From contig NZ_DJUW01000002.1 of NCBI RefSeq assembly GCF_002440635.1, positions 131,567 through 195,566 of the forward strand: a stretch of DNA of 64,000 nt, given 5' to 3'. Below the pieces are notes generated by a model that was not told the origin of the DNA, did not search any database, and worked only from the letters and a program-made list of their open reading frames with translations. The stretch is from Novosphingobium sp. UBA6272 (GTDB taxonomy: Bacteria > Pseudomonadota > Alphaproteobacteria > Sphingomonadales > Sphingomonadaceae). A program made the position numbers and the translations under genes. This document shows positions 42,803-50,626 of this stretch, piece after piece; positions within the stretch are counted from its first letter, which is position 1, and every line of letters starts with the position of its first letter.

Positions 42803-43834
42803 CTATTCGCTTCCAACCGCCTCGGCAATGGTGGCGAAGCCGTCGCGCTGCATCAGCCGTTCCAATCCGCGCACGATCGTCCGCGCGATGCCCGGTCCGG
42901 CATAGGCCATGGCGCTGTAAAGCTGGACCAGGCTGGCCCCGGCGCGGATCCGTTCCCAGGCGTCTTCGGCACTGGCGATGCCACCGACTCCGATCAGCGG
43001 CACCTGGCCGCCGGTCGCCTTGCGGAAATCGCGCACGCGCTGCAGCGCCAGCGGCTTGAGCGGCGCGCCCGACAGGCCGCCTGCCTCGCCGACCTGAGCC
43101 GAACGCAGCGGCGGGCGTGAGATCGTGGTATTCGAAACGATCAGCGCACCGAGCTGCTTTTCGATCGCGATCCGGGCGATCGCCTCCACATCGGCAGGCT
43201 CCAGATCGGGCGCGACCTTCAGGAACACCGGCACCTTGGCGCCCCCACGCGCTTCGATCACCGCATCGAGCAGGGCGGTCAGCGCGCCTTCATCCTGCAG
43301 CGCGCGCAGGCCGGGGGTGTTGGGGCTGGATACGTTGACCGCCAGATAGCTTGCCAAGGGAGCCATCAGCCGGGCCATAGTGGCATAGTCGGCAATGCGG
43401 TCAGCCGAATCCTTGTTGGCACCAATATTTATCCCGACGATCCCAGGGCGGCCATGGCGCCGCGCCAGCCGCTCGACCGCCGCCTGCGCGCCGCCATTGT
43501 TGAAGCCCATCCGGTTGATCACCGCGCGGTCCTCGGCCAAACGGAAAAGCCGCGGTTTCGGGTTGCCGGGCTGGGGCAGGGGCGTGATCGAGCCGACCTC
43601 GGCAAAACCGAAGCCCAGGCCCAGCAATGCATCGGGAACTTCGCCGTCCTTGTCGAACCCGGCGGCCATGCCGAGCGGGTTGGGAAAGCGCAGGCCAGCC
43701 ACTTCGATCGCCAGCGGGCCATCGGCGCGGTTGGTTCCGGTCAGCGGCAAGGCCTTCAACGCGGCCAGCGAAAGGCCGTGGGCCGATTCGGGATCGATCA
43801 GAAACAGGGCGGGGCGAAACAGCGAATAGAGCAT
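42803..43834 (-). CDS. pyrD: Dihydroorotate dehydrogenase (quinone), class 2
   Basis: 343 aa starting MLYSLFRPALFLIDPESAHGLS, the class-2 membrane-docking helix, so the long upstream open frame was trimmed. FMN and substrate motifs are FPNPLGMAAGFDKDG, NRMGFNNGG, NVSSPNTPGLR (active-site Ser region) and GVGGIASAEDAWE. It oxidises dihydroorotate to orotate with ubiquinone in pyrimidine synthesis. It stands 10 bases from the ggt start and is probably in the same transcript. Confidence 0.95.
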   Translation of the reverse strand: MLYSLFRPALFLIDPESAHGLSLAALKALPLTGTNRADGPLAIEVAGLRFPNPLGMAAGFDKDGEVPDALLGLGFGFAEVGSITPLPQPGNPKPRLFRLAEDRAVINRMGFNNGGAQAAVERLARRHGRPGIVGINIGANKDSADRIADYATMARLMAPLASYLAVNVSSPNTPGLRALQDEGALTALLDAVIEARGGAKVPVFLKVAPDLEPADVEAIARIAIEKQLGALIVSNTTISRPPLRSAQVGEAGGLSGAPLKPLALQRVRDFRKATGGQVPLIGVGGIASAEDAWERIRAGASLVQLYSAMAYAGPGIARTIVRGLERLMQRDGFATIAEAVGSE

Positions 43835-43982
43835 GGCCGCGCCTATGGCAGCGGCGGCTTTGACTGTCGATTCCGGAGGACGCCGAATCGAGTCGTCACC
43901 GTCTGAAAAGGCGGAATTCCGCCGATTATGTCCGAAACATCCAACTTCTGAGGCAAATTTGTCGATTCCATACAATCCCTTC

Positions 43983-44095
43983 GCTGCCGGTATACGTATG
44001 CAGCTCATGCGACCCGAAGGACTCGTGGCATTCTGCACCGAGATCCTAACTTCAAAAGCGGCTCCCCGGTTTGACCAGGGAGTCGCTTCTTTTTT
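43983..44095 (+). ncRNA. Possible small RNA or leader ending at a strong terminator
   Basis: The plus strand has stem-loops at 43983-44004 (GCTGC/GCAGC) and about 44022-44042, then the terminator at 44056-44095. Its start and promoter are not clear. It could be an independent small RNA or the attenuated leader of iscR. Only the hairpins and the T-run are seen directly. Confidence 0.3.
44056..44095 (+). terminator. Strong rho-independent terminator 87 bases before iscR
   Basis: AAGCGGCTCCC (44056-44066) and GGGAGTCGCTT (44078-44088) form a stem with one G-T pair; GGT/ACC inside extend it around a TTG loop. CTTTTTTG follows. pyrD lies on the other strand and no known plus-strand gene ends here. 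Confidence 0.85.
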
Positions 44096-44182
44096 GCGCC
44101 ACGCACAGGCGTTGCAAGCCTTGGTCGATGGGCCTAGGGGAAACCGGAACGAATCACTCCGATTTAACCGGGAGCCCTGCCC

Positions 44183-44593
44183 ATGCGCCTCTCCAGCATG
44201 GCCGACTATGCCGTGGTGACCATGACCGCTGCCGCCAAGCACTGCGGTGGCGCGCGCGTCTCTGCGACCCAGCTGGCCGAAGAGACCGGCCTGCCGGCAC
44301 CGACCGTGCAGAAGCTGGTCAGCCGCCTGACCGCTGCCGGCCTGCTGCGCAGCGCGCGCGGGGCGGGCGGGGGCCTAAAGCTGGCGCGTCCGGCTGCGGC
44401 GATCACTCTCGCCGATATCATCGAGGCAGTCGAAGGCCCGATCGCGCTGACCGCCTGTGTCGATAATGGCAAGCACGATTGCGGGATGGAGCAGGCTTGC
44501 TCGGTCAAGCCGCACTGGCCGGTGGTCAATGCCGCGATGCGCGGCGCGCTGGCCGGCGTATCGCTGACCCAGCTGACGGGAGCCGCCCAGTGA
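44183..44593 (+). CDS. iscR: Rrf2-family iron-sulfur regulator (IscR/SufR-like)
   Basis: 136 aa. The winged HTH is MRLSSMADYAVVTMTAAAKHCG with ATQLAEETGLPAPTVQKLVSRL. Cys92, Cys100 and Cys106 (CVDNGKHDCGMEQAC) are the three cluster ligands of IscR-type sensors. It probably represses the suf operon when clusters are plentiful. GGGAG is the ribosome binding site. The sufB start lies inside its stop, so regulator and operon are coupled. A strong terminator upstream may add RNA-level control. Confidence 0.93.
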   Translation: MRLSSMADYAVVTMTAAAKHCGGARVSATQLAEETGLPAPTVQKLVSRLTAAGLLRSARGAGGGLKLARPAAAITLADIIEAVEGPIALTACVDNGKHDCGMEQACSVKPHWPVVNAAMRGALAGVSLTQLTGAAQ

Positions 44594-46065
44594 GCGAGGC
44601 GGTAAAGGATCAGGCCGCACGCGATGCGGCCGCCAAGGTGGCCGATTACGAGCACGGCTGGTCGGCCGATATCGAAACCGATTTTGCCCCCAAGGGCCTC
44701 GACGAATCGACTGTCCGGTTCATCTCAGCCAAGAAGAACGAGCCCGAATGGATGCTCGACTGGCGGCTCAAGGCGTTCCGGCACTGGCAGACCATGCCGA
44801 TGCCCGACTGGGCCATGCTCAATGTTCCGCCGATCGACTACCAGGACGCCTATTACTACGCCGCGCCGCGGGCCAAGCCCAAGCTGGCCAGCCTTGACGA
44901 GGTCGATCCCGATATCCTCGAGGTTTACAAGAAGCTCGGCATTCCGCTCGAAGAGCAGAAGGTGCTCGCCGGGGTCGAAGGCGCGCGCAAGGTGGCGGTC
45001 GATGCGGTGTTCGATTCGGTCAGCGTCGCCACCACCTTCCGCGAGGAGCTCAAGAAAGCCGGGGTGATCTTCCTCTCGATCAGCGAGGCGATCCGCGAAT
45101 ACCCGGACCTCGTGAAAAAGTGGCTCGGCAAGGTCGTGCCGGTCCATGACAACTTCTTCGCCGCATTGAACTGCGCGGTCTTTTCCGACGGGACCTTCGT
45201 CTACATCCCCGAGGGGGTGCGCTGCCCGATGGAGCTCTCCACCTATTTCCGGATCAACGCCGAGAATACCGGGCAGTTCGAACGCACCCTGATCATTGCC
45301 GAAAAGGGCAGCTACGTTTCCTACCTGGAGGGCTGCACCGCGCCGATGCGCGATGAAAATCAGCTCCACGCCGCCGTGGTCGAACTGGTCGCGCTCGACG
45401 ATGCCGAGATCAAGTATTCGACTGTGCAGAACTGGTATCCCGGCAACGCCGAGGGGCTGGGCGGGATCTACAATTTCGTCACCAAGCGCGCGCTGTGCCA
45501 GGGCAAGCGCAGCAAGGTCAGCTGGACCCAGGTCGAAACCGGCTCGGCGATCACCTGGAAGTACCCCAGCTGTGTCTTGAACGGCGAAGACAGCGTGGGC
45601 GAATTCTACTCGGTCGCGGTGACCAACAATTTCCAGCAGGCCGATACCGGCACCAAGATGATCCACAACGGCAAGGGCACCCGCTCGACGATCATTTCGA
45701 AGGGCATTTCGGCCGGCAAGAGCCAGAACACCTATCGCGGGCTGGTCCGCGTCGCCCCGGGCGCGGAAGGCGTGCGCAATTTCACCCAGTGCGATTCGCT
45801 GCTGCTGGGCAAGGACTGCGGCGCACATACCGTGCCCTATATCGAAGTGCGTAACCCTAGCGCGCAGATCGAGCACGAAGCGACCACCTCGAAAATCTCT
45901 GACGACCAGCTGTTCTACGCGATGCAGCGCGGACTCGATCAGGAAGCGGCGGTGGCGCTGATCGTCAACGGCTTCGCCAAGGAAGTGCTGCAGCAGCTGC
46001 CGATGGAGTTTGCGGTCGAGGCGCAGAAGCTGCTGGGGATTTCGCTTGAGGGGAGCGTGGGGTGA
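44590..46065 (+). CDS. sufB: Fe-S assembly scaffold protein SufB
   Basis: 491 aa starting at GTG 44590 that overlaps the iscR stop (GTGA). SufB core motifs are NFFAALNCAVFSDGTFVYIPEGVRCPMELSTYFRIN, the TVQNWYPGNAEG region and YKTYRG-like QNTYRGLVRV. It is the scaffold on which SufBCD builds clusters. Its TGA overlaps the next ATG (TGATG), the first of three unexpected genes inserted before sufC. Confidence 0.97.
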   Translation: MSEAVKDQAARDAAAKVADYEHGWSADIETDFAPKGLDESTVRFISAKKNEPEWMLDWRLKAFRHWQTMPMPDWAMLNVPPIDYQDAYYYAAPRAKPKLASLDEVDPDILEVYKKLGIPLEEQKVLAGVEGARKVAVDAVFDSVSVATTFREELKKAGVIFLSISEAIREYPDLVKKWLGKVVPVHDNFFAALNCAVFSDGTFVYIPEGVRCPMELSTYFRINAENTGQFERTLIIAEKGSYVSYLEGCTAPMRDENQLHAAVVELVALDDAEIKYSTVQNWYPGNAEGLGGIYNFVTKRALCQGKRSKVSWTQVETGSAITWKYPSCVLNGEDSVGEFYSVAVTNNFQQADTGTKMIHNGKGTRSTIISKGISAGKSQNTYRGLVRVAPGAEGVRNFTQCDSLLLGKDCGAHTVPYIEVRNPSAQIEHEATTSKISDDQLFYAMQRGLDQEAAVALIVNGFAKEVLQQLPMEFAVEAQKLLGISLEGSVG

Positions 46066-46439
46066 TGAAGATTCCCGTCAAGCGTGGCGATATCGTCGAT
46101 GTCGATCTCAGCGGAGCGCAAGGTGTTGAAAAGAAGAATGATAATCGCTCAGGCGGAAGGCCATGCTTGGTAGTCCAGAATGATCAAGGGAACAAGTTCT
46201 CTCCCATGACGATCATAGTGCCTTTGACTGATGCCAAGCAAAACAAGCTTTTGCCGGTACAAGTGGCAGTCACTGCGGCAGAGCTAGGATTCCGGGGCGC
46301 AAAGGACTCTGTTGTCGAGTGCGGACATGTTCGAACAATTGATGGAGATGCCAGAGTTCGAAAGTTTTTGGGGCACCTAGATGATGCAGCGATGGATCGG
46401 GTTGATCAGGCCCTCGCAGTAAGTGTTGGATTGAAATGA
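46065..46439 (+). CDS. PemK/MazF-family toxin-like protein in suf operon
   Basis: 124 aa from ATG 46065 overlapping the sufB stop; GTG 46062 is an alternative. KRGDIVDVDLSGAQGVEKKNDNRSGGRPCLVVQND resembles the MazF beta-barrel start, and the PMTIIVPLTDAKQNK and VECGHVRTID motifs are in MazF positions. MazF toxins cut mRNA. No antitoxin gene of usual type precedes it. GC is clearly lower (about half) than the surrounding suf genes, suggesting a later insertion. The stop overlaps the DUF559 gene (ATGA). Confidence 0.82.
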   Translation: MKIPVKRGDIVDVDLSGAQGVEKKNDNRSGGRPCLVVQNDQGNKFSPMTIIVPLTDAKQNKLLPVQVAVTAAELGFRGAKDSVVECGHVRTIDGDARVRKFLGHLDDAAMDRVDQALAVSVGLK

Positions 46440-46918
46440 CCAAGAAAACCCTCACCGTCCGCCCGCTTGATGAGCGCGAGGCCCCAGAACTGCAGAAGCG
46501 CGGGCGTGGCTGGGCGATTTCGGACCAGCGGCTCGACAAGATCCACGATCAGGCCCGGCGCAACAAGATGGAGCCGACCGAGGCGCAGAAGCTGCTCGGC
46601 GCGAAGCTGAACGAGGCCAATCTCGGCAAGTTCAAGCTGACCCGCCAGCAGGTGATCGGCTCGGCGATCGTCGATTTCGCCTGCAACCCGCTCAAGATCG
46701 CGGTGTCGATCGACGAGGGCGGCGATCCCGCGCTCATCGCCCGGCGCGACAAGAGCCTTGAGGCGGTCGGCGTCAAGCTGCTGCGCTTTGCCGCCGCACG
46801 AGTGTTGGACGAACCCGATACCGTGGTCGCCGAGATCCTCGCCGCGATGAAAGCCAGCTACGACGAACGCGGCCGGGCCCGGCGCCAAAGTTACCCGAGC
46901 CGGGGAGAGCGGCGGTGA
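46436..46918 (+). CDS. DUF559 endonuclease-like protein
   Basis: 160 aa. RRNKMEPTEAQKLLGAKL, FKLTRQQVIGSAIVDFACNPLKIAVSIDEGGD and DKSLEAVGVKLLRFAAARVLDEPDTVVAEIL match DUF559, a Vsr/PD-(D/E)XK-like nuclease fold. The strand IGSAIVDFACNPLKIAVSID carries the Asp and the second acidic residue of such a site, although the usual Glu-x-Lys is not clean, so catalysis is uncertain. It is linked to the toxin by a four-base overlap and has normal high GC. Confidence 0.82.
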   Translation: MTKKTLTVRPLDEREAPELQKRGRGWAISDQRLDKIHDQARRNKMEPTEAQKLLGAKLNEANLGKFKLTRQQVIGSAIVDFACNPLKIAVSIDEGGDPALIARRDKSLEAVGVKLLRFAAARVLDEPDTVVAEILAAMKASYDERGRARRQSYPSRGERR

Positions 46919-47262
46919 AGCAGCTTGCCACTTTCCTGGTCGCAACCCTTGCGTTCGGCGCGGCCTCGGCCGGCGCCAACGAGCCGCTGACTTACGACCA
47001 GGCGATCAGCCGGCTGCGGGCCTGCGCCACGGCCGGGGCGACGAATGCGCCCCGCGGCAGCCTGCGCGAGGCGGTGGTCGCCGTGCGGTCGCTGTGCCGC
47101 CCGCAGATTGACCGGGTCTTTGATGCCACGGATGAGCGCATAGCTGCAGACAATCCGGACGCGTCCGCCGAGCTTCTTGGCGAGCTGCGCACCAAGGCGC
47201 GGCGCAAGATCGACCGCGATCTCGCCGTGCTCGTTTCGACTCAGACAGGACTGGCACAGTAA
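46915..47262 (+). CDS. Small exported hypothetical protein in suf operon
   Basis: 115 aa starting at GTG 46915, overlapping the DUF559 stop. The signal peptide (MKQLATFLVATLAFGAASAGA) precedes a helical region with two cysteines (RLRACATAG, VRSLCRPQ). No family is recognised. Its TAA overlaps the sufC ATG by one base, so the whole sufB-to-sufC stretch is one continuous run of coupled genes. Confidence 0.68.
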   Translation: MKQLATFLVATLAFGAASAGANEPLTYDQAISRLRACATAGATNAPRGSLREAVVAVRSLCRPQIDRVFDATDERIAADNPDASAELLGELRTKARRKIDRDLAVLVSTQTGLAQ

Positions 47263-48002
47263 TGCTGACAATCACCGATCTTCACGCCACCGTCGCCGAC
47301 AAGCCGATTCTCAAGGGCCTGTCGCTGACCATCAATGCCGGCGAAGTCCACGCGATCATGGGCCCCAACGGCGCGGGCAAATCGACCCTGGGCTATGTCC
47401 TGGGCGGGCGGCCCGGTTACGAAGTGACCGGCGGATCGGTGCAATTTGCCGGGCAGGACCTGCTCGCGCTGGAACCGCACGAACGCGCTGCCGCCGGGCT
47501 GTTCCTGGGCTTCCAGTACCCGGTCGAGATACCCGGCGTGTCCTTCGTCCAGTTCCTGCGCGAAAGCCTCAACGCCCAGCGCGCCGCGCGGGATGAGGCG
47601 CCGCTCTCGGGCGGGGAATTCCTCAAGCTCGCGCGCGAAAAGGCGGCGCTGCTCAAGATGGACATCGAGATGCTCAAGCGCCCGGTCAACCTGGGCTTCT
47701 CGGGCGGCGAGAAGAAGCGCGCCGAGATGGTCCAGATGGGCATCCTCGGTCCGAAACTGGCAATCCTCGACGAAACCGATTCGGGCCTCGACATCGATGC
47801 GCTGCGGATCGTGGGTGACGGGATCAATGCGGTAATGCGCGCGCCGGACAAGGCAGTGCTGCTGATCACCCATTACCAGCGCCTGCTCGATTACGTGAAG
47901 CCGGACTTCGTCCACGTTCTGGCCGGCGGGCGGATCGTGCGCACCGGCGGGCCGGAACTGGCGCTCGAGCTTGAAGAGCATGGCTATGAGGCGGTGGCGT
48001 GA
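47262..48002 (+). CDS. sufC: Fe-S assembly ATPase SufC
   Basis: 246 aa ABC ATPase. Walker A GPNGAGKST is at 34-42, the signature is FSGGEKKRAEM and Walker B is LAILDETDSGLD, followed by the switch His in LLITHYQRLLDYV. It powers SufBCD. In SufC the SGGEKKR signature is characteristic. The inserted genes upstream do not disrupt its start. Confidence 0.97.
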   Translation: MLTITDLHATVADKPILKGLSLTINAGEVHAIMGPNGAGKSTLGYVLGGRPGYEVTGGSVQFAGQDLLALEPHERAAAGLFLGFQYPVEIPGVSFVQFLRESLNAQRAARDEAPLSGGEFLKLAREKAALLKMDIEMLKRPVNLGFSGGEKKRAEMVQMGILGPKLAILDETDSGLDIDALRIVGDGINAVMRAPDKAVLLITHYQRLLDYVKPDFVHVLAGGRIVRTGGPELALELEEHGYEAVA

Positions 48003-48022
48003 GCGGCACAGCCCATCTTACT

Positions 48023-48086
48023 CTTCGCGCCTTCGCGCCTTTGCGAGAGGAATACTGTGCTCACGCAAAGGCGCAAAGGCGCGAAG
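48023..48086. repeat. 23-bp inverted repeat hairpin between sufC and sufD
   Basis: Arms at 48023-48045 and 48064-48086 are revcomp matches with one mismatch; each is built of CGCAAAGG/GCGC-type units (left begins CTTCGCGCC, right ends GGCGCGAAG). An 18-base spacer separates them. It looks like a genome-wide REP-type hairpin; only this copy of the sequence was found in the window. It fills most of the 97-bp sufC-sufD gap. Confidence 0.75.
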
Positions 48087-48099
48087 CGGCGGTGCGACA

Positions 48100-48834
48100 A
48101 TGACAGCACTTGCGCTTCCGACTCGCCGCGATGAGGCCTTCCGCTATGCCGACATGACTGCGCTGGAGCCGCTGTGGCCGGTGGCAGTCGAAACGATCCG
48201 GCTGGGGGAAAGCGAGGAGCGGTCGCTTACCATCGTCAACACCGGCGACGCTCCGGTTGTGCGCGAGATCGCGGTAACCGTTCCGGCGGGTGCCTGCTTC
48301 CGGCTGCATGTGCTCAATGCCGGCCACGCCTATGGCCGGATCGCTGTGCGGGCGCAGCTGGGCGAGGGCGCCGAATTCCATCTTGGCGCGGCGCAGCTGG
48401 CCGGTGCCGGGCAGACCGTCGAAGTGGTCACCGAAGTGGTGCATACCGCGCCCAATGCGGTCAGCCGCCAGGTGGTCCGCTCAGTCGCGGCCAACAAGGC
48501 CACGGCCAATTACCTCGGCAAGGTGCTGGTCGCGAAGGGCGCCGACGGCACTGACGGTTCGCAGTCGGTCCGGGCCATGCTGCTCGACCGGACCGCGACC
48601 GCCAATGCCAAGCCCGAGCTGGAAATCCACGCCGACGACGTCAAGTGCGCGCATGGCTGCGCGGTGGGCGAGCTCGATGCCAATGCCCTGTTCTACATGG
48701 CCCAGCGCGGTCTCCCGCCCGAACTGGCCAAGCGTTTGATGCTGCAGGCCTTCCTGGCCGAAGCCTTCGTCGATGCAGAAGATGGCGACGCGCTGCTCGA
48801 ACAGGCGATCGCGGCGCTGGAGACGATGCTGTGA
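48100..48834 (+). CDS. sufD: Fe-S assembly protein SufD
   Basis: 244 aa from the ATG at 48100; the open frame behind it passes through the repeat and is not conserved. LPTRRDEAFRYADMTALEPLW is the SufD N-terminus, and HADDVKCAHGCAVGELDANALFYMAQRGLP is its C-terminal core with the conserved Cys/His region. It is shorter than enterobacterial SufD (about 420 aa), as usual in alphaproteobacteria. The stop overlaps the sufS GTG. Confidence 0.93.
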   Translation: MTALALPTRRDEAFRYADMTALEPLWPVAVETIRLGESEERSLTIVNTGDAPVVREIAVTVPAGACFRLHVLNAGHAYGRIAVRAQLGEGAEFHLGAAQLAGAGQTVEVVTEVVHTAPNAVSRQVVRSVAANKATANYLGKVLVAKGADGTDGSQSVRAMLLDRTATANAKPELEIHADDVKCAHGCAVGELDANALFYMAQRGLPPELAKRLMLQAFLAEAFVDAEDGDALLEQAIAALETML

Positions 48835-50060
48835 ATGCGGCCCAAAATCCGACCGCGCGGGCACTGTCGCGCTGGGAGGGTGAAGGTGGCGCACCTTTGC
48901 CCGCCGCGCTGCGCGACCAGTTCCCCGGCCTCGTCGGCGGCTGGCACTACTTGGATAGCGCCGCCACGGCGCAAAAACCGCAGGCCGTGATCGATGCCGT
49001 TACCGCCGCCTTGGGCCGAGATTATGCCACGGTCCACCGCGGGGTCTATGCCCGCTCGGCCGAGATGACCCTGGCTTTCGAGGCGGCGCGCGAGAAGGTC
49101 GTCGGCCTGATCGGCGGCCGCGCGGAAGATCTGGTCTTCACCCGCGGCGCGACCGAGGCGATCAATCTGGTTGCCTACAGCTATCCCGAAAAGGGCCGGG
49201 TGCTGCTGTCCACGCTGGAGCACCATTCGAACATCGTGCCGTGGCAACTGGCCGGCTGGCAGATCGATGTCTGCCCGCTGACCGCTGATGGTCGGATCGA
49301 TCTGGACGCGGCCGAGGCGATGTTGACGCCCGCGCACACCATAGTTTCCTTCGCGCATGTTTCCAACGTGCTTGGCTCGGTGCTTGACGTGCCGCGCGCG
49401 GTGGAACTGGCGCACCGGGTCGGAGCCAGGCTTCTGCTCGATGGCTGTCAGGCGGTGGCGCGACTGCCGGTCGATGTCGCCGCGCTGGGCTGCGATTTCT
49501 ACGCCTTTTCGGCGCACAAGCTTTACGGCCCGACCGGGATCGGCGCGCTGTGGGGGCGGGCCGAACTGCTCGACGCCATGCCACCCTGGCAGGGCGGCGG
49601 CGCGATGATCGACAAGGTCAGCTTTGCCGGCACGACTTACGCCCCGCCGCCGCAGCGGTTCGAAGCCGGCACCCCGGCGATCGTTGAGGCGATCGGGTTC
49701 GGCGCGGCGGCGGACTATGTCCGCGCCATCGGCCTGCAGGCGATTCACCAACACGAAGCGGCGCTGGTGGCAGAGCTTCGCGACGCATTGCGCAGCCGCA
49801 ACGACGTGACGCTGTTCGGGCCGGAGGAAAGCGCCGGGATCGTTTCGTTTGCGATGGACGGGGTGCATCCGCACGACCTCGGCACCATCTTGGACGAGGA
49901 AGGCGTGGCGATCCGCGCCGGGCATCACTGCGCCCAGCCATTGATGGAGCACCTGGGCGTATCGGCCACGGCCCGGGCCAGCTTCGGGCTCTATTCTGAT
50001 CAAGCCGATATCGCCGCGCTGCTGCGCGGGATTGAAAGGACACGGAGGATTTTCGGGTGA
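48831..50060 (+). CDS. sufS: Cysteine desulfurase SufS
   Basis: 409 aa starting at GTG 48831 (GTGA overlap with sufD). The PLP lysine is in FSAHKLYGPTGIGAL and the catalytic cysteine in IRAGHHCAQPLMEHLG, the class II arrangement. It takes sulfur from cysteine for cluster assembly. Its usual partner SufE is not in the window. Confidence 0.96.
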   Translation: MNAAQNPTARALSRWEGEGGAPLPAALRDQFPGLVGGWHYLDSAATAQKPQAVIDAVTAALGRDYATVHRGVYARSAEMTLAFEAAREKVVGLIGGRAEDLVFTRGATEAINLVAYSYPEKGRVLLSTLEHHSNIVPWQLAGWQIDVCPLTADGRIDLDAAEAMLTPAHTIVSFAHVSNVLGSVLDVPRAVELAHRVGARLLLDGCQAVARLPVDVAALGCDFYAFSAHKLYGPTGIGALWGRAELLDAMPPWQGGGAMIDKVSFAGTTYAPPPQRFEAGTPAIVEAIGFGAAADYVRAIGLQAIHQHEAALVAELRDALRSRNDVTLFGPEESAGIVSFAMDGVHPHDLGTILDEEGVAIRAGHHCAQPLMEHLGVSATARASFGLYSDQADIAALLRGIERTRRIFG

Positions 50061-50545
50061 GCATCTCTGAAGACACCGGGGAACCGAGATTCACGGTCGA
50101 GCAAGTGGACAGCGTGGCGGCCCCGCCGCGCGCCAAGGTCGAGGACGCGGAAAGTCCGGCCGAAAAGCTCGATCGCAAGCGCGACTACCTTGAAGGGTTC
50201 CTGGCTGAAAAGCCGCAGAACGTTCCTCCGGGCGCTCCGGGCGGGGACCTCTACGAAGCGGTGATCGCCGCGCTCAAGGACATTTTCGATCCGGAAATTC
50301 CGGTCAACATCTATGACCTTGGGCTGATCTATGGCGTCGATGTGGCTGACGACGGCGGCGTGGTGGTGACGATGACCCTCACCACACCGCATTGCCCGGT
50401 TGCCGAATCGATGCCCGGCGAAGTCGAGCTGCGGGTCGGCTCGGTGCCCGGCGTGCGCGATGCCGAGGTCAATCTGGTCTGGGATCCGCCGTGGGATCCG
50501 GCCAAGATGAGCGACGAGGCCCGGCTAGAGCTTGGAATGCTATGA
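50057..50545 (+). CDS. sufT: SUF system protein SufT (DUF59/MIP18 family)
   Basis: 162 aa starting at GTG 50057 overlapping sufS. The first 55 residues are acidic and probably flexible. From about 60 it is a DUF59 domain: LYEAVIAALKDIFDPEIPVNIYDLGLIYGV, TMTLTTPHCPVAESMPGEVE with the conserved Cys, and VWDPPWDPAKMSDEAR. SufT helps maturation of Fe-S proteins. It is the last gene coupled by overlap; sufA follows after 81 bases filled with a repeat. Confidence 0.93.
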   Translation: MSISEDTGEPRFTVEQVDSVAAPPRAKVEDAESPAEKLDRKRDYLEGFLAEKPQNVPPGAPGGDLYEAVIAALKDIFDPEIPVNIYDLGLIYGVDVADDGGVVVTMTLTTPHCPVAESMPGEVELRVGSVPGVRDAEVNLVWDPPWDPAKMSDEARLELGML

Positions 50546-50610
50546 TCCTTCGAGACGGGCCTTCGACCCTTCGACAAGCTCAGGGCTCAGTCCCTCCTCA
50601 GGATGAGCGG
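50546..50610. repeat. Palindromic repeat element copy 1 before sufA
   Basis: Begins TCCTTCGAGAC and ends CCTCAGGATGAGCGG. It is an inverted copy of the element at 50640-50689, with an inserted stretch in its middle. It resembles the CTTCGAGAC/ATGAGCGG repeats scattered in sphingomonad genomes; only two copies are recognised in this window. Confidence 0.75.
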
Positions 50611-50626
50611 GTGATGGAGAAATGCA

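Noticed and set aside
43833..44219. 128-aa open frame across the pyrD-iscR gap
   Set aside because: It crosses a strong intrinsic terminator, has no ribosome binding site and no recognisable protein character, and it overlaps the iscR start.
48693..50003. 436-aa open frame opposite sufS
   Set aside because: Shadow of the conserved sufS gene.
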